From Hyphomicrobiales bacterium (lineage in GTDB: Bacteria > Pseudomonadota > Alphaproteobacteria > Rhizobiales > Rhizobiaceae), in the NCBI GenBank assembly GCA_900465665.1, contig UBJO01000009.1, forward strand, positions 1 through 64,000: a stretch of 64,000 nt of DNA, given 5' to 3'. The first letter of the stretch is position 1. The number at the start of each line of letters is the position of its first letter. A program made the translations under genes and the position numbers. The notes beneath the pieces were generated by a model. That model was not told the origin of the DNA. It saw nothing but the letters and a program-made list of their open reading frames with translations, and ran no database searches. This document shows, one piece after another, positions 40,836 to 49,356 of this stretch.

Positions 40836-42089
40836 ATGATTGGTCATTCGAATTTGAAGCCCCTCGTCGATCGAAAAGCGTTTCCTCTCGTGGAGGCAGC
40901 TCTGGCCGATACCCGTGTCGTCTTGATATCCGGGCCACGGCAGGCTGGGAAGACGACGCTCGCGCGTATGTTCTCGGACAGGGATCGACCATATCTCACA
41001 TTGGACGATGCGGGTACTTTAAACGCCGCTAAAGCCGATCCCACGGGGTTTATCCGTGGCATCAATCGCGCGGTTATCGACGAGGTCCAAAGAGCTCCTG
41101 ATCTAATGCTTGCGATCAAGGCAAGCGTGGATGACGATCAGGAGCCGGGACGATTTCTGCTAACGGGCTCCGCCAATCTCGCGACCATTCCGGCTATTGC
41201 TGATTCGCTCGCCGGCCGAATGGCAGTAATTCCGTTACTTCCCTTTGCACAGGCCGAAATCCGTTCAGGTCCGGGCCTCATGCTCGATCGACTGTTTGCG
41301 GGGGAAGAACCCGCGATTGATGGCGAAGCAGTTCTGGGCAAGGATCTAATGAGCACGGTTCTGGCCGGCGGCTATCCCGAAGCCTTGAGGCGACCCACAC
41401 CGGCCCGGCGCGTCTCGTGGCTCGAAGACTATGTCAGTCTGATACTGGATCGCGACGTGCGCGACATTGCCAATATCGACCAGCTCGATCGGTTGCCACG
41501 CCTCTTAAATGTCCTCGCGGAGCATGCCGGGCAATTGATCAACAATAGCAGCTTCGGTTCGGCGCTGGGACTGTCTGGGGTCACCGCTCAGAAATACGTA
41601 GCCATCTTGGAGCGGCTATTCCTGATTAAAACCCTAGCGCCATGGTCGAACAACCGGCTTAGTCGGCTTGTCAAAACGCCAAAGCTGCATTTCATCGACA
41701 CAGGACTTTTGGCGGCCTTGCGCGAAGACGAACTGGCTCGGCTATCCGACGACAAGACACGATTTGGCGCCCTGCTGGAAAGCTTCGTCGTCTCCGAGTT
41801 GATGAAGCTGGCATCCTGGTCCGAGAGGCGCGTATCGTTTTCGCACTATAGAACGAAAGATCTGGATGAGGTCGATGTCGTAATTGAGGATCGGCGTGGG
41901 CGGATCATCGGTATTGAAGTCAAGGCGTCTGCGACCGTCAAGGCCGATGATTTTCGCGGGTTGCGTCAGTTGCAGGCCGCAGTCGGTGACCGTTTCGTGC
42001 GAGGTCTCGTGCTGCATGATCATGACCGCATCACGCCGTTCGCAGAACGCCTGCAGGCAGCACCCCTCTCGATCATGTGGTCGATGTGA
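40836..42089 (+). CDS. AAA_14/DUF4143 ATPase with nuclease-like C-terminus
   Basis: This 417-residue protein has a Walker A (SGPRQAGKTTL), a Walker B (RAVIDEVQRAPDL) and a sensor region (LLTGSANLATIPA), followed by the DUF4143 winged-helix part (about 190-330). The end EVDVVIEDRRGRIIGIEVKA has the D-X-ExK spacing of PD-(D/E)XK nuclease folds. The family is widespread on accessory DNA; its role is not settled and some members behave like stand-alone toxin or defence ATPases. It is a lone gene whose stop lies 46 bases before the second copy of the 225-bp repeat. Confidence 0.88.
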   Translation: MIGHSNLKPLVDRKAFPLVEAALADTRVVLISGPRQAGKTTLARMFSDRDRPYLTLDDAGTLNAAKADPTGFIRGINRAVIDEVQRAPDLMLAIKASVDDDQEPGRFLLTGSANLATIPAIADSLAGRMAVIPLLPFAQAEIRSGPGLMLDRLFAGEEPAIDGEAVLGKDLMSTVLAGGYPEALRRPTPARRVSWLEDYVSLILDRDVRDIANIDQLDRLPRLLNVLAEHAGQLINNSSFGSALGLSGVTAQKYVAILERLFLIKTLAPWSNNRLSRLVKTPKLHFIDTGLLAALREDELARLSDDKTRFGALLESFVVSELMKLASWSERRVSFSHYRTKDLDEVDVVIEDRRGRIIGIEVKASATVKADDFRGLRQLQAAVGDRFVRGLVLHDHDRITPFAERLQAAPLSIMWSM

Positions 42090-42135
42090 AGTGGATTTAT
42101 CAGGCTTATCTGGTTTTGCCTGGTGGCAGCGGTAG

Positions 42136-42359
42136 CGAAATAATCTAGGAGCAATTAGTCACGGCAATGATTGCCAGCCTGATGCTGAGTGGGCTTGGCT
42201 TCCAAGGAACTATCTTGTTCTCGACAATTCGGTCGCAAGGATCGTGTTTCGAGACCTGATGCCACCCTGAGCGCGCTGTTTTTTTACAGCGGGAATACGC
42301 TTCAATAGATATCCGGCATGCTAGCCTCCTATCATGCCCAACGTTAGGTCCAGCGCCTT
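42136..42359 (+). repeat. 225-bp dispersed direct repeat, copy 2
   Basis: This copy matches 29634-29858 in the same orientation except for about five positions; its T-run has seven Ts instead of eight. It lies between the ATPase gene and a convergent lysR-type gene. Together the two copies bracket 12.3 kb that includes VapBC, IS remnants, the organic-acid operon and the ATPase. Recombination between them would delete that segment. No target duplication is visible at the outer edges. Confidence 0.9.
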
Positions 42360-42419
42360 AAAGCAATTCGAACACGCGACCTACTTTTAACCGGATGACG
42401 AGACGTTGGTCATTCTCGA

Positions 42420-43307
42420 TTAGACACCTCGCGCCGCAACGATTGATCCCGCAAATTCGGCAAAGGCGCGCGCTTTTGCGCTTGCCAGTCTCCCAGTCGG
42501 AAACACCGCCCAAAGATCAATCGGCGGAAGTTCCCAGTCTTCCAGCACGCGTTGTACCGTGCCGTCCGCCAGCTCCGGCGCGAACATCCAGTCCGAGGCG
42601 ACTGCCAGACCCAAGTGCGTCAGAACAGCGGTGCGGATACCTTCGGCCGCGCTGAACCGCGCCCTGCCGGAAATAGTGACCGAAGCCTGCGTTCCCTCAC
42701 GGCTGAAGGTCCAGGCGTTGCCGAGCTGCGTGTAGACGACTGCCTGATGGGCGGCGAGATCTGCCGGGACGAGCGGCAGACCATGACGTTCGAGATAGGA
42801 GGGCGTCGCCATGACGGAGCGGCGGCCGGTGGCGAGCTTTCGTGCGACGGCTGACGTGTCTGCCAGCTCCCCCATCCGCAGTGCTATATCTATCCCTTCC
42901 GAGACCAAATCGATAACCCGGTCGTCCAGAATGACATCGACCTCGAGATCCGGATGGCTGTCCATGAACTGCGACAGGTGCGGCAAGACCATAATCCTGG
43001 CAAAGGTGGTCGCGGCACAGATGCGGAGGCGGCCAGATAGCCCGGCGCCTGCTCCCTTTGCTTCCAGCTCCGCCTCGTCCGCTTCTTGTATCGCTGTTCT
43101 TGCACGCTCGAAAAAGCGCAGGCCGGCATCCGTCGGTGTCAGACCGTGGGTGGATCGGATCAGCAGACGCACCTGCAGCCGGTCTTCGAGCTGCGCGATC
43201 GTCTTCGAGATCGCCGGCTGACCGACTCCGATCTGTCGGGCAGCCTGCGAAAACGACCCTGTCTCCACGACCCGCACGAATGCGGTCATCGCCTGCAACC
43301 TGTCCAT
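42420..43307 (-). CDS. LysR-family transcriptional regulator
   Basis: This 295-residue protein has an N-terminal LysR helix-turn-helix (GSFSQAARQIGVGQPAISKT) and a C-terminal effector-binding domain. It is divergent from the GST-crotonase-peroxiredoxin-SDR operon and most likely controls it. Its ribosome site lies in the loop of an inverted repeat directly before the ATG, which may serve both as operator and as translational control. Confidence 0.9.
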   Translation of the reverse strand: MDRLQAMTAFVRVVETGSFSQAARQIGVGQPAISKTIAQLEDRLQVRLLIRSTHGLTPTDAGLRFFERARTAIQEADEAELEAKGAGAGLSGRLRICAATTFARIMVLPHLSQFMDSHPDLEVDVILDDRVIDLVSEGIDIALRMGELADTSAVARKLATGRRSVMATPSYLERHGLPLVPADLAAHQAVVYTQLGNAWTFSREGTQASVTISGRARFSAAEGIRTAVLTHLGLAVASDWMFAPELADGTVQRVLEDWELPPIDLWAVFPTGRLASAKARAFAEFAGSIVAARGV

Positions 43308-43332
43308 CGCTTATTCTCCTTCGGAATAAGCG
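43308..43332. promoter_or_regulatory. Inverted repeat enclosing the lysR ribosome-binding site
   Basis: CGCTTATTC (43308-43316) and GAATAAGCG (43324-43332) are exact 9-base arms around a 7-base spacer. On the minus strand the lysR Shine-Dalgarno AAGGAG falls in the loop and the start of the second arm, and the ATG follows directly. The T-N11-A geometry suits a LysR-type site, and a hairpin in the mRNA could also limit translation. Confidence 0.6.
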
Positions 43333-43415
43333 TTATCGCCTCAACGCGCCTGCCGCAAGTCTGTAGGAATGGTCATAACTCTCTCCAATAAAACACGATC
43401 CGATGGAGACGAACA

Positions 43416-44048
43416 ATGATCGAAGTCCACGCCTTTGCCACACCGAACAGCGTGAAGGTGCTGATCGCGCTTGAAGAGATGGAGCTACCCTATGAGCTGA
43501 AGACGGTGAATGTCCGCAAGGGTGAGCAGAAGACCGGGGCGTTCCTTACGCTGAACCCGAACGGCAAGGTGCCGGTTGTGGTCGATGACGGTTTCGTCCT
43601 GACGGAAAGCGCCGCCATTCTCGTTCACCTCGCCGAAAAAACCGGCAAGCTCCTGCCGAGTGAAAGTGCCGGCCGCGCCCGCGTCTTCGAACAGCTTTTC
43701 TTCCATGCTTCGGCCTTGAGCCCGGCTTTCGGCAATGCCGGCTTCTTCAAGCGCTCGTCACCCGAACCACAGCCGATCGCCGAGGCCCGCTTCACCACCG
43801 AGGCAGAACGGATCCTCGGCCTGCTCGATGACAAGCTTGCCTCGCAGCCATTCATGGCCGGTGACGAGTTCACGATCGCCGACATCGCGCATTTCGGCTG
43901 GATGTGGCGGATCCAATTTCCGGGGCTCACCCTCGAAGGTCGCCCCAACCTTTCCCGCTGGTGCGAAGCCGTGGCTGCACGCCCGGCCGTCCAGCAGGCC
44001 ATCACTCGCGCCGAAGCCCTGATCGAAACGCAGCGGCCCGCCGCCTGA
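43416..44048 (+). CDS. Glutathione S-transferase family protein
   Basis: This 210-residue protein has an N-terminal thioredoxin-like domain (HAFATPNSVKVLIALEEMEL, PVVVDDGFVLTESAAILVHL, where the Glu-Ser pair binds glutathione). The all-helical C-terminal domain is intact (FTIADIAHFGWMWRI). The TPNSVKV active-site area resembles the Nu/Ure2-like class with Asn/Ser rather than Tyr. It is the first gene of a four-gene plus-strand set that suggests detoxification of an electrophile or peroxide. Confidence 0.9.
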   Translation: MIEVHAFATPNSVKVLIALEEMELPYELKTVNVRKGEQKTGAFLTLNPNGKVPVVVDDGFVLTESAAILVHLAEKTGKLLPSESAGRARVFEQLFFHASALSPAFGNAGFFKRSSPEPQPIAEARFTTEAERILGLLDDKLASQPFMAGDEFTIADIAHFGWMWRIQFPGLTLEGRPNLSRWCEAVAARPAVQQAITRAEALIETQRPAA

Positions 44049-44090
44049 CTCTCCCAACCCCATGCCCGCTTGAACACAAAGGAGATAACC

Positions 44091-44861
44091 ATGTCCAAAT
44101 TCGAATCCTACAAGAACAGCTTCCCGAACGCCCGCCTCACCCGCTCGGCAAGCGGCGTACTCGAAGTCGCTCTGCATACCGATGGCGGAAAGCTCGTCTT
44201 CAACGGCCATACCCACGAGCAGTTCGTCGACCTCTTCCACCAGATCGGCGCCGACAGAGAGAACCGAGTCGTTATCCTTACCGGCTCGGGCCATGCCTTC
44301 ATGGATGCGATCAGCCCTGAAGGCTTCGACTTCTTCTCGCCGCGTGGCTACGACAAGATCTTCCGCGAGGGTCGCAGGGTTCTCATGAACATCCTCGACA
44401 TCGAGGTACCGATGATCACGGCGCTGAACGGTCCGGTCCTGTTGCACTCCGAATATGCCCTTCTGACCGACATCATTCTTGCGACGCCGGAAACGGTCTT
44501 TCAGGACAAGCCGCATTTCGACTTCGGCATCGTGCCCGGCGATGGCGTCAACCTGCTGTGGCCGGAAGTGATCGGCAGCATCCGCGGTCGCTTCTTCATC
44601 CTTACCCGCCAGGTGCTGGACGCCCAGACGGCGAAGGATTGGGGCGTCGTCAACGAGATCGTGCCGGCTGACAAGCTCCTTGCCCGCGCCCATGAGATCG
44701 CCGAGGGCATTGCCGCCCTTCCGCCGCTGACCTCCAGCTATACCCGCATCGCACTGACCCAGAAGCTGCGCCGGATCATCGATCAGGATACCGGCTATGG
44801 CCTTGCCCTCGAAGGCATCAGTGCTGCCGAAGTCGCACGCTCCATGGCCGCACAGAGCTGA
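44091..44861 (+). CDS. Enoyl-CoA hydratase/isomerase (crotonase)-family protein, atypical active site
   Basis: This 256-residue crotonase-fold protein has GGKLVFNGHTHEQF near the N-terminus and GIVPGDGVNLLWPEVIG. The usual oxyanion motif AGAD is absent (HAFMDAISPEG instead). Of the two catalytic glutamates, the first position is kept (LLHSEYALL), but the second (usually QPE) reads KPH, so ordinary hydration is doubtful. AAGGAG precedes MSKFES, which sets the start. It may act on a non-CoA substrate or as a lyase/isomerase. It lies 42 bases after the GST gene. Confidence 0.85.
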   Translation: MSKFESYKNSFPNARLTRSASGVLEVALHTDGGKLVFNGHTHEQFVDLFHQIGADRENRVVILTGSGHAFMDAISPEGFDFFSPRGYDKIFREGRRVLMNILDIEVPMITALNGPVLLHSEYALLTDIILATPETVFQDKPHFDFGIVPGDGVNLLWPEVIGSIRGRFFILTRQVLDAQTAKDWGVVNEIVPADKLLARAHEIAEGIAALPPLTSSYTRIALTQKLRRIIDQDTGYGLALEGISAAEVARSMAAQS

Positions 44862-44954
44862 TCACCTTCCAAAATCTTCATCGGACTTCAGGGCGCTTCC
44901 TGAAGTCCATAAATGCCCACACGCCGAACCAATTCCAATTCAAGGAGAATGACC

Positions 44955-45632
44955 ATGACCCTTCAATCCAAGCTCGACGCCTTCAAAGCTGACTTCGAAG
45001 CCGGCAAGCCGCCGTATAATGTGCCCTATTCGGTGATCGAGACGATGCACCGCGCCACCGCTGAACTGATTGCCTCGGGTGCTGCCCAGAAGGCCCTGAA
45101 GGCTGGCGACAAGCTGCCAGCGTTTACGCTCTCGGATCCAGACGGCAATCCGGTCTCCTCCGCTGATCTTCTCGCCCATGGCCCGCTGGTGATCAGCTTC
45201 TACCGCGGGGTCTGGTGCCCCTATTGCAACATGGAGCTTCAAGCCCTGCAGGAGGCTCTGCCGCAATTCCAGGGTCTGGGTGCGAAACTCGTTGCCATCT
45301 CGCCGCAGAACCCCGTCAACAGCCGCAAGTCGGTGCGCCAGAACAATCTGACCTTCCCGATCCTGTCGGATCCGCACAATGCTGTCGCAGCTTCTTTCGG
45401 CCTGCGCTTCGAGATGCAGGATTATCTGGTCGAGCTCTACAAGTCGCTGAAGAACGATCTTCCCGCCTTCAACGGTGACCCGAGCTGGACCCTTCCTATG
45501 CCGGCCCGCTACGTCGTCGGCCAGGATGGCGTTATTCTCTATGCTGAAGTCAATCCAGACTATACCCGCCGCCCCGAGCCGGAAGACATGGTGCCCGCGC
45601 TTCGCGCCGCAGCCACCCGCACCGCCGCCTGA
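44955..45632 (+). CDS. AhpC/TSA-type peroxiredoxin
   Basis: This is a 225-residue peroxiredoxin. The redox centre reads YRGVWCPYCNMEL, with a CxxC that includes the peroxidatic Cys, then LQALQEALPQFQGLGAKLVA and PMPARYVVGQDGVIL. It reduces hydroperoxides in the cytoplasm. The start MTLQSKL is supported by AAGGAG eight bases upstream; an ATG six bases earlier is too close to it. It is cotranscribed with the GST and crotonase-like genes. Confidence 0.92.
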   Translation: MTLQSKLDAFKADFEAGKPPYNVPYSVIETMHRATAELIASGAAQKALKAGDKLPAFTLSDPDGNPVSSADLLAHGPLVISFYRGVWCPYCNMELQALQEALPQFQGLGAKLVAISPQNPVNSRKSVRQNNLTFPILSDPHNAVAASFGLRFEMQDYLVELYKSLKNDLPAFNGDPSWTLPMPARYVVGQDGVILYAEVNPDYTRRPEPEDMVPALRAAATRTAA

Positions 45633-45686
45633 TCGGTCCCCACCAGAGCACCCTGCCTCTTCGGAGGTAGGGTCGAGGATTTTCCC

Positions 45687-46400
45687 ATGAAGAGAAGATT
45701 TCTGATCACCGGTGCCAGCAAGGGTATCGGCCTTGCCCTGGCGAACCGCCTTGCTGGACAGGGTCACGAGGTTATCGGTGTCGCCCGCAACGCGACCGAT
45801 GGCTTTCCTGGTCAACTCCACTTGATCGATCTTTCCGACCGCGCAGCCAGCAATGAGCTTGCGGCCATCGTCCGCGATGGCGAGATCGACGGCGTCGTCA
45901 ACAATGTTGGGCTGGTGCGCGCGGAGCCGCTTGGCGATATTGCTGTCGGGACGCTCGAAGACGTCATGCGGGTCAACCTGCATCCAGCCCTCGTCGCCAC
46001 GCAAGCAGCGCTTCCCGGCATGCGTGCTCGGCGCTGGGGACGGATCGTCAATATCTCAAGCCTCACCGTGCTCGGCAGCGTGCAGCGGACGAGTTATGCC
46101 GCCGCAAAGGCTGCACTCGTCAGCTTTACCCGTAGCTGGGCGCTGGAACTTGGCGCGACCGGGATCACAGTCAACGCCGTGTCGCCTGGCCCCACCGAAA
46201 CCGAACTGTTCAGGGCAAACAACCCGGCCGGAAGCGAAGGCGAAACGCGCTATCTCACCGGCGTCCCGATGAGCCGCTTCGGCAAGCCCGAAGAGATCGC
46301 CGCGGCGATCGCCTTCCTCCTCTCCCAGGATGCCGGATTCATCACCGGTCAGACATTGCATGTCGATGGCGGCGCCTCAATCGGCAAGGCGTTGATCTGA
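45687..46400 (+). CDS. Short-chain dehydrogenase/reductase
   Basis: This 237-residue SDR has the cofactor motif TGASKGIGLA, NNVGLV at the NNAG position, the catalytic Ser (NISSLTVLG), SYAAAKAAL with Tyr and Lys, and the C-terminal GQTLHVDGG typical of FabG-like members. It is the last gene of the GST operon, 54 bases after the peroxiredoxin stop. The substrate is unknown; a carbonyl product of the pathway is plausible. Confidence 0.9.
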   Translation: MKRRFLITGASKGIGLALANRLAGQGHEVIGVARNATDGFPGQLHLIDLSDRAASNELAAIVRDGEIDGVVNNVGLVRAEPLGDIAVGTLEDVMRVNLHPALVATQAALPGMRARRWGRIVNISSLTVLGSVQRTSYAAAKAALVSFTRSWALELGATGITVNAVSPGPTETELFRANNPAGSEGETRYLTGVPMSRFGKPEEIAAAIAFLLSQDAGFITGQTLHVDGGASIGKALI

Positions 46401-46438
46401 ACGACAACTATCCGGTCTGGGCTCAATTCAGCATCACG

Positions 46439-47128
46439 TCACCAGGGCAAAGACGCATTGAACCGATCGACGTAGCGCAGGCCGGGTCTGCCCCTGTTCG
46501 CCTCGACCATATCGACGACAAGCGGAATGCTTTCTTCAATCGAGAGCAAGGCGTCCGAGCCGCCCATCTCGGTTCGGACCCAACCTGGGGCAACCAGAAG
46601 CAGCGTGTGCCGGTCCTCCTTATGCTGCGCTGCGTAGCCTTTCATCAACATGTTGAGGGCCGCCTTGCTGGAGGAATAGAGCTGCCAGGAACCGTTGGCA
46701 TTTTGAATGCTGCCGAGCTCCGATGTCATGATGGCAATTGTCCCCCCGGCTGGCACCAGATCCCGCAGAAACTCAGCTGCGCGAACCGGAGAAAACGCAT
46801 TCACCAGCATCATATCGAGGAAATCTTGCTCATCGGCTGCGGCGGGGCTTTTCTCGATCCCCCGCGCGATGCCGGCATTGATATAGAGAACGTCGAGTCG
46901 ACGCCCGCCGAGACGACCGCGCAAAGCTCTGATGCTCTCCGAATTCGCGATATCGACCGTTTCGATCTCCAGGCTTCCCGGAAATCGGGCGGCAAGGGCG
47001 GTAAGTTCACCGGAGGGCGATCGTACGGTCGCAATCACGTGCCAACCACGTTCAAGCCATTCTTTGGTCAGTGCGAAGCCCAGACCACGTGAGGCGCCGA
47101 GCACCAATACTGTCGGTTGCTGTGTCAT
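46439..47128 (-). CDS. Short-chain dehydrogenase/reductase
   Basis: This 229-residue SDR has GASRGLGFAL (cofactor), YINAGIARG, and YSSSKAALN with Tyr and Lys. It lacks the usual FabG C-terminal signature and fits the CsgA/YciK-type atypical SDRs. It converges on the previous SDR and is divergent from the LysR gene at 47228, which probably controls it. Confidence 0.88.
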   Translation of the reverse strand: MTQQPTVLVLGASRGLGFALTKEWLERGWHVIATVRSPSGELTALAARFPGSLEIETVDIANSESIRALRGRLGGRRLDVLYINAGIARGIEKSPAAADEQDFLDMMLVNAFSPVRAAEFLRDLVPAGGTIAIMTSELGSIQNANGSWQLYSSSKAALNMLMKGYAAQHKEDRHTLLLVAPGWVRTEMGGSDALLSIEESIPLVVDMVEANRGRPGLRYVDRFNASLPW

Positions 47129-47227
47129 GCTGTATTCCTTCCTGTTTCGCCCGCCAAGATAGGCTTGCTGAACTTCGAACTACAGCGCATATCTGTCATA
47201 TCATTTCGGATTTGGAGTCATGGAACA

Positions 47228-48166
47228 ATGGCATATGACGGACGGCTGTTGTCCGGCGTGACCGTCCTCATGGCGGTGGTCGAAGCCGGGACGATGACGC
47301 GGGCGGCTGATGCATTGGGGATGACCCAATCGGGGGTCGGCAGATCGATCCAACGATTGGAAGCGCGGATCGGCACACGTCTCCTCGACCGGACAACACG
47401 GACCTTGAGGGTGACAGACGAGGGTCGCCGCTTCTGGGAACGTGTCGGCCCGCATCTCGACGGCATTGAGCAAGCCGCGTTGGACGCGGCCGGGGCGACG
47501 GAAAAAGTTCGCGGCCGGCTGCGTGTCAACGTCGATCCCTTTTTCTCTCGGCTTGTGCTGGCCCGCGAACTTGCAGGCTTTCTCGAACAGCATCCAGACC
47601 TGCGGCTTGAGTTGATCATGCGCGATCATATCGGTGACCTGGTCGCGGACGCTTTCGACATGGCTTTGCGCTTTGGGGAACCGCCTGTCGCGGGTTTCAC
47701 CAATCGCAAGATCCTGGAGGCCAGGATCTTGACCGTGGCGTCACCTGGCTACCTGGAAAAGCATGGCAAGCCCGACCACCCGCGCGACCTCATCAAACAC
47801 ACCTCTATCGATTACCAGGATCCGACCACCGGGCGCCCATTCGAATGGGAATTTCGGCGCGGACCCGAAGTGGTCCCCATCCGCCAGTCAGCGCGCTTGA
47901 TGGTCTCGGACGTCGAAACCATGATCGGCGCGTGCTGCGAAGGAGCAGGTATTGCTCAGATCATGGAATTGGGATCCGGGCACATCATGGGAAGCGGCAA
48001 GCTCATCGAGATCTTCCCTGAGTGGTCCGATGAAACGTTTCCTCTCTACGCCGTCTTCCCCTCGCGACGTCATCGCGCTGCCAAGGTCCGTGCCTTTACC
48101 GATTTTTGTTTGAGGCTGCTGGGGCCAAGTGGCGCCACAGCCTTAACCTTCAACCGAACACCATAA
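47228..48166 (+). CDS. LysR-family transcriptional regulator
   Basis: This is a 312-residue LysR protein with an N-terminal helix-turn-helix (GTMTRAADALGMTQSGVGRS) and an effector domain. The start MAYDGRLL leaves the standard spacing to the helix-turn-helix; the 37 codons upstream do not look like protein. It is divergent from the SDR gene at 46439. The LysR-SDR divergent pair is a common two-gene control unit. Confidence 0.9.
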   Translation: MAYDGRLLSGVTVLMAVVEAGTMTRAADALGMTQSGVGRSIQRLEARIGTRLLDRTTRTLRVTDEGRRFWERVGPHLDGIEQAALDAAGATEKVRGRLRVNVDPFFSRLVLARELAGFLEQHPDLRLELIMRDHIGDLVADAFDMALRFGEPPVAGFTNRKILEARILTVASPGYLEKHGKPDHPRDLIKHTSIDYQDPTTGRPFEWEFRRGPEVVPIRQSARLMVSDVETMIGACCEGAGIAQIMELGSGHIMGSGKLIEIFPEWSDETFPLYAVFPSRRHRAAKVRAFTDFCLRLLGPSGATALTFNRTP

Positions 48167-48228
48167 CCGGCCACTATCAGCTGCTTGCTCATAACGTTGA
48201 TGCCACTACCTTTCCAATCAGGGGAGCC

Positions 48229-49023
48229 TCAGCTCCATAGCGGCGGTTGCCCGATATGCATCTTCAGCGCCTCAGTGAATGCCCTGATTTTTGCGGATGG
48301 CACTTGGAGCGCCCGAAGAAGATAGATCCCGGAAGGGCCCTCATTCCATTCTTCACCCGATAGCGATAGGTGGACAAGATTACCTGCCTTGACTGAAGGC
48401 CCCGCGACCCAGCTCGGCAGGAACGCCACACCCATCCCGGCGATCGCAGCACTGGTCAACGCTTCAAAATCGTCGGACGGGAATACGACGCACTCGCACG
48501 CCTCCCCTGTAGGCGCGCCAAGAATATTTGACCAACCGAGAAGATCTTTGCCGTGTAACTTGTCGAGGACACGATGTTGGCGAAGCGCATCTGCACTTTC
48601 CGGCACCCCATAGTGTTCAAGAAAAGCAGGGCTCGCCACGACGATGCGATCGTGAGGCGCCAGCCTGGTTGCGATCAGCGAGCTGTCCTGAAGATCGCCC
48701 ATCCTCACCACCAGATCGAGCCGCTCCGCTACCGGGTCGGCCAATCGCTCGGTGAGGTCCAGTTCGACGTGCAGGCTCGGATGTTCCCGCGCGAGAGATG
48801 CCAGGACGGGGATGACGTAGCGTTTTCCGAATGTCGGGAAACAGGCGATCCGCAGCATGCCACTGACCGCGCCATCGAAAGCGGCAACCTCGGCATGGGT
48901 ATCGGCGAGATCGTCAAGCAGGCGCTGGGCACGCTCAAACAGGTGACGGCCCGCGTCCGTCAGCGCCAGCGCCCGGGTCGAGCGAACGAGGAGAGCAACG
49001 CCCAGGTCCTATTCTAGCGCATC
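48229..49023 (-). pseudogene. LysR-family regulator with nonsense codon and missing 5' end
   Basis: From the ATG at 48858 the frame encodes a complete LysR effector domain. The same frame runs further upstream as typical LysR text (DLGVALLVRSTRALALTDAG, HLFERAQRLLDD) until an in-frame TAG at 49009-49011, inside the usual LE(Q)DLG motif; CAG to TAG explains it. Beyond that only a few residues are recognisable, so most of the helix-turn-helix is gone. Roughly 300 bases further on (49024-49356) show no gene. It cannot bind DNA as written. Confidence 0.75.
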
Positions 49024-49356
49024 GATCTTGGGCTTTCTTTGCTGAGTTGGTCGCGTGCCACCATTCACACTCACTCTGGCGGTAACAGGTTGGCCCTATT
49101 TCTTCAAAGACGTGATCAAAGATATGCCGAACAGGCAGCTTGATTTCCAATGGAATTGTCCGCCGAAGCGCCTGTGATGTTCTTGAAGGGATTTGCACCG
49201 GCAACCCTGTCGTTCCGATGGCATGCCGTGGTGTAATTCTCTAACTAAAGCAACGACTTGCACTCATGAATGACATCTATGCGTCGCAAGTGGATCATCA
49301 CCATCGCGGCACGCGTGCGACTAGCTGACGTGTGCATGTAATCAGGACATGCCAGA

